NCBI GenBank assembly: GCA_027493935.1
Contig: JAOSJV010000012.1
Location: 124,001-188,000, forward strand
From: Burkholderiales bacterium
Lineage (GTDB): Bacteria > Pseudomonadota > Gammaproteobacteria > Burkholderiales > SG8-39
DNA: 64,000 nucleotides
Reading direction: 5' to 3'
The notes beneath the pieces were generated by a model. The model saw nothing but the letters and a program-made list of their open reading frames with translations. It had not been told where the DNA came from and made no database searches. Made by a program: the position numbers and the translations under genes. Of this stretch, positions 61,981 through 64,000 are shown piece by piece (positions within the stretch are counted from its first letter, which is position 1; each line of letters begins with the position of its first letter).

Positions 61981-62487
61981 CTAGCGCGTCCAGTGCACGC
62001 GCAGCAGCCGGTCCTCCTTGTTGTAGTGGTACTCGAGCTTGCCGCGGAACGCGTGCTCGAGCGCGTCGCCGATCGCGCGCGCGAGGTGCGGCGCGGCCGT
62101 CGTCACGAGCAGTCCGTCGGCGCCGTCCTCGATCGCCATCAGGCGTTCGAGCGGGTGCTCGGCCTTCTCCCGCGCCTCGACGTTGCGGACCAGGTGGATG
62201 ATCTCATCGCGGTGCCCCTCGAGGAACTCGCCGCCGATCGCGACGTAGCCGGCGGGAAACCGGTCGAGCACGCGATGACAGGCCGGGCAGCGCTGTTCGT
62301 GCGCGCCGGCCTCGGCGGGCCCCCAGCGCCAGCGTCCGGCGCGGAACACCGCGCCGCAGTCGGGGCAGCGGGCCGGCTCGGGCAGCTTGGCGCGTGACTT
62401 GTAGGTGTCGTGCACGCGCTCCTGGAGCAATCGGTTGCTGCGGCGAATGCGGCGGAAACCTTCCGGGGCTTTGATGACCACTCCCAT
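61981..62487 (-). CDS. BCAM0308-family (NMD3-like zinc ribbon) protein
   Basis: HDTYKSRAKLPEPARCPDCGAVFRAGRWRWG..QRCPACHRVLDRFPAGYVAIGGEFLEGHRDEIIHLVRNVEAREKAEHPLERLMAI; two CxxC pairs. Confidence 0.82.
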   Translation of the reverse strand: MGVVIKAPEGFRRIRRSNRLLQERVHDTYKSRAKLPEPARCPDCGAVFRAGRWRWGPAEAGAHEQRCPACHRVLDRFPAGYVAIGGEFLEGHRDEIIHLVRNVEAREKAEHPLERLMAIEDGADGLLVTTAAPHLARAIGDALEHAFRGKLEYHYNKEDRLLRVHWTR

Positions 62488-62565
62488 GGCGCCGGCTCCT
62501 TTCGCTGCTATCGTCCGCCAGCGGCCCGGGCGCGCATTGACGCAAGTCAAACCGGCGGCCCGGCC

Positions 62566-63812
62566 TCAGTCCCACCGCAGCGCGAGCCGGCCTCCACTCG
62601 TGCGCTCGACGCGCGTGCCGAGCTTTGCGCCTTCGCGGCCGAGCGTCGTCGCGAGCCAGCCCGTCTCCTCGTCGCTCGCGCGCTCCAGCCGAAAGCGGCG
62701 GATCCGCATCGGCACGAGCGCGAGCGCGAGAAGCCGCCCGCTCGCGGCCTCGACCGTCGCAAAGTACATCAGCGCGAGCTCTGCGCGGAACGACTCGTAG
62801 CCGCCGATACCTTCGTAGTCGTTCAGGAAGTCGCCGCAGCCGTACAGGATCAGCCGCTCGCGGTGAACCTCGATCCCCTTCGGGTGGTGCGACGAGTGCC
62901 CGTGCACGATGTCCGCGCCGCCGGCGTCGACGAGGCCGCGTGCGAACGCGCGCTCGGCATGTCCGATCTCGTAGCCCCAGTTGCCGCCCCAGTGGATCGA
63001 GACCACCACGACGTCGTGCCGGCCTTTCGCGCCGCGCACGCGCTCGGCGACTGCATCCACGCTGCGCGCCGAGAGATCCGGCAGCAGGCTCACGCCCGCG
63101 CGGGCTGCGCCCGCGGCCCATTCGGCGCCGACGCCGGAGCTCTCCGTGCCGTAGGCGAACACGAGCACGCGCCGTCCGCCCGGCAGCGCGATCGTCGCGG
63201 GCGCGGCGGCCTCGACCGCGTCGCGGCCGGCGCCTGCGGTGCGCATGCCCGCCGCGTGCAGCGTCTCGAGCGTGTCGGCAAGTCCGCGGTGACCCCAGTC
63301 GAGCACGTGGTTGTTCGCGAACACGCAGCAGTCGAGCTTCGCGGCGGTCAGGCACGCGACATTCGACGGATGCATCCGGTAGTGGATGCCCTTGCCCGGC
63401 CAGGCGTCCTCGGCGGCCGTCACCGACGTCTCGAGATTCACGATGCGCGCATCGGGCCGCACCCGCTCGAGCTCGGCGAGCGCATCCCCCAGACGTATGC
63501 GACCTGCACCGGCCGCGCGACCGGCCCGTTCGCCCGCTCCGCGAGCGCGACGTAGTCGAGCGCCGAGCGCGCGTAGGGCTCGTAGAGGTGCGGCGCGCTT
63601 GGGTGCGGCAGGATCTGGTCAACGCCGCGGCCCGTCATCACGTCGCCGCAGAGAAACAGCGTGACCGACGCGGCACCGACCTGCTCAATCGGCGCCATCG
63701 CAGTCGTCCGCCGCGGCGCAGCCGGCAAGCCGCCCGCCGCCGCGAGCGTCGCTGCAGCGGCACCGCCCAGCACTGCGCGACCGAGCGTTGCAAGGAAGCG
63801 GCGTCGCGTCAT
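62566..63812 (-). CDS. CapA-family (poly-gamma-glutamate capsule biosynthesis-like) protein, frameshift near 63490
   Basis: MTRRRFLATLGRAVLG (Tat-like leader), VTLFLCGDVMTGRGVDQIL, + RIVNLETSVTAAEDAWPGKGIHYRMHP; one G missing near 63490. Confidence 0.87.
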
Positions 63813-63856
63813 GCCGGTGGCGCGGACGCACAGCCATGCGCGTGCGGGCCGGCCGT

Positions 63857-64000
63857 TCAACGCCCGCCGGGCGCAGCGCCGCGGTGCAGGCGGTCGTCGT
63901 CGGCGATCTGCGCCAGCAGCTCCTCGACGCGCCGCGCGCCGCCGCGCTTGGCGAGGATCTCGCGCGGCGAGCGGCCGCCGAGCTGCACGCTCGGGCGATC
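63857..64000 (-). CDS. C-terminal fragment of an unidentified protein, truncated by window edge
   Basis: Open to the window edge: ..DRPSVQLGGRSPREILAKRGGARRVEELLAQIADDDRLHRGAAPGGR*; weak resemblance to MbcA/ParS-type antitoxin C-termini. Confidence 0.3.
   Translation of the reverse strand, partial: DRPSVQLGGRSPREILAKRGGARRVEELLAQIADDDRLHRGAAPGGR

Overview
High-GC (roughly 70%) chromosomal segment from a bacterium that looks betaproteobacterial. It carries about 58 recognisable genes, mostly housekeeping or metabolic: tamB C-terminus, PHB depolymerase, acyl-CoA ligases, paaY, glnS, PCuAC, HMG-CoA lyase, fumC, NDH-2, prkA-yeaH-spoVR, panE, pdxH, a GH17/GT2 beta-glucan locus, two msrA, class II RNR (nrdJ), thiolase, boxD-like dehydrogenase, PPi-type phosphofructokinase, CPA2 antiporter, and an RNA-related cluster (HPF, MBL/RNase Z-like, DUF504/MJ1316, rtcA, BCAM0308). 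There is one IS110/IS1111-family insertion sequence. No rRNA, tRNA or CRISPR was recognised. Most notable observations: (1) the BCAM0308-rtcA-DUF504 operon with a neighbouring RNase Z-like MBL gene and HPF; (2) a tandem NrdR-box pair, 31 bp apart, upstream of nrdJ; (3) an exported 11-residue-repeat (LEA-like) protein missed by the ORF track; (4) candidate structured (bridge/seek) RNA regions in the IS110-family element; (5) a GH17 + GH17-GT2 glucan locus; (6) relics of a molybdenum hydroxylase and a LysR regulator; (7) heptanucleotide-periodic and palindromic intergenic repeats; (8) about 17 single-base frameshifts, mostly in short G/C runs, suggesting sequence errors rather than true gene decay. 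All calls come from reading the sequence and ORF track only; no database search was run.
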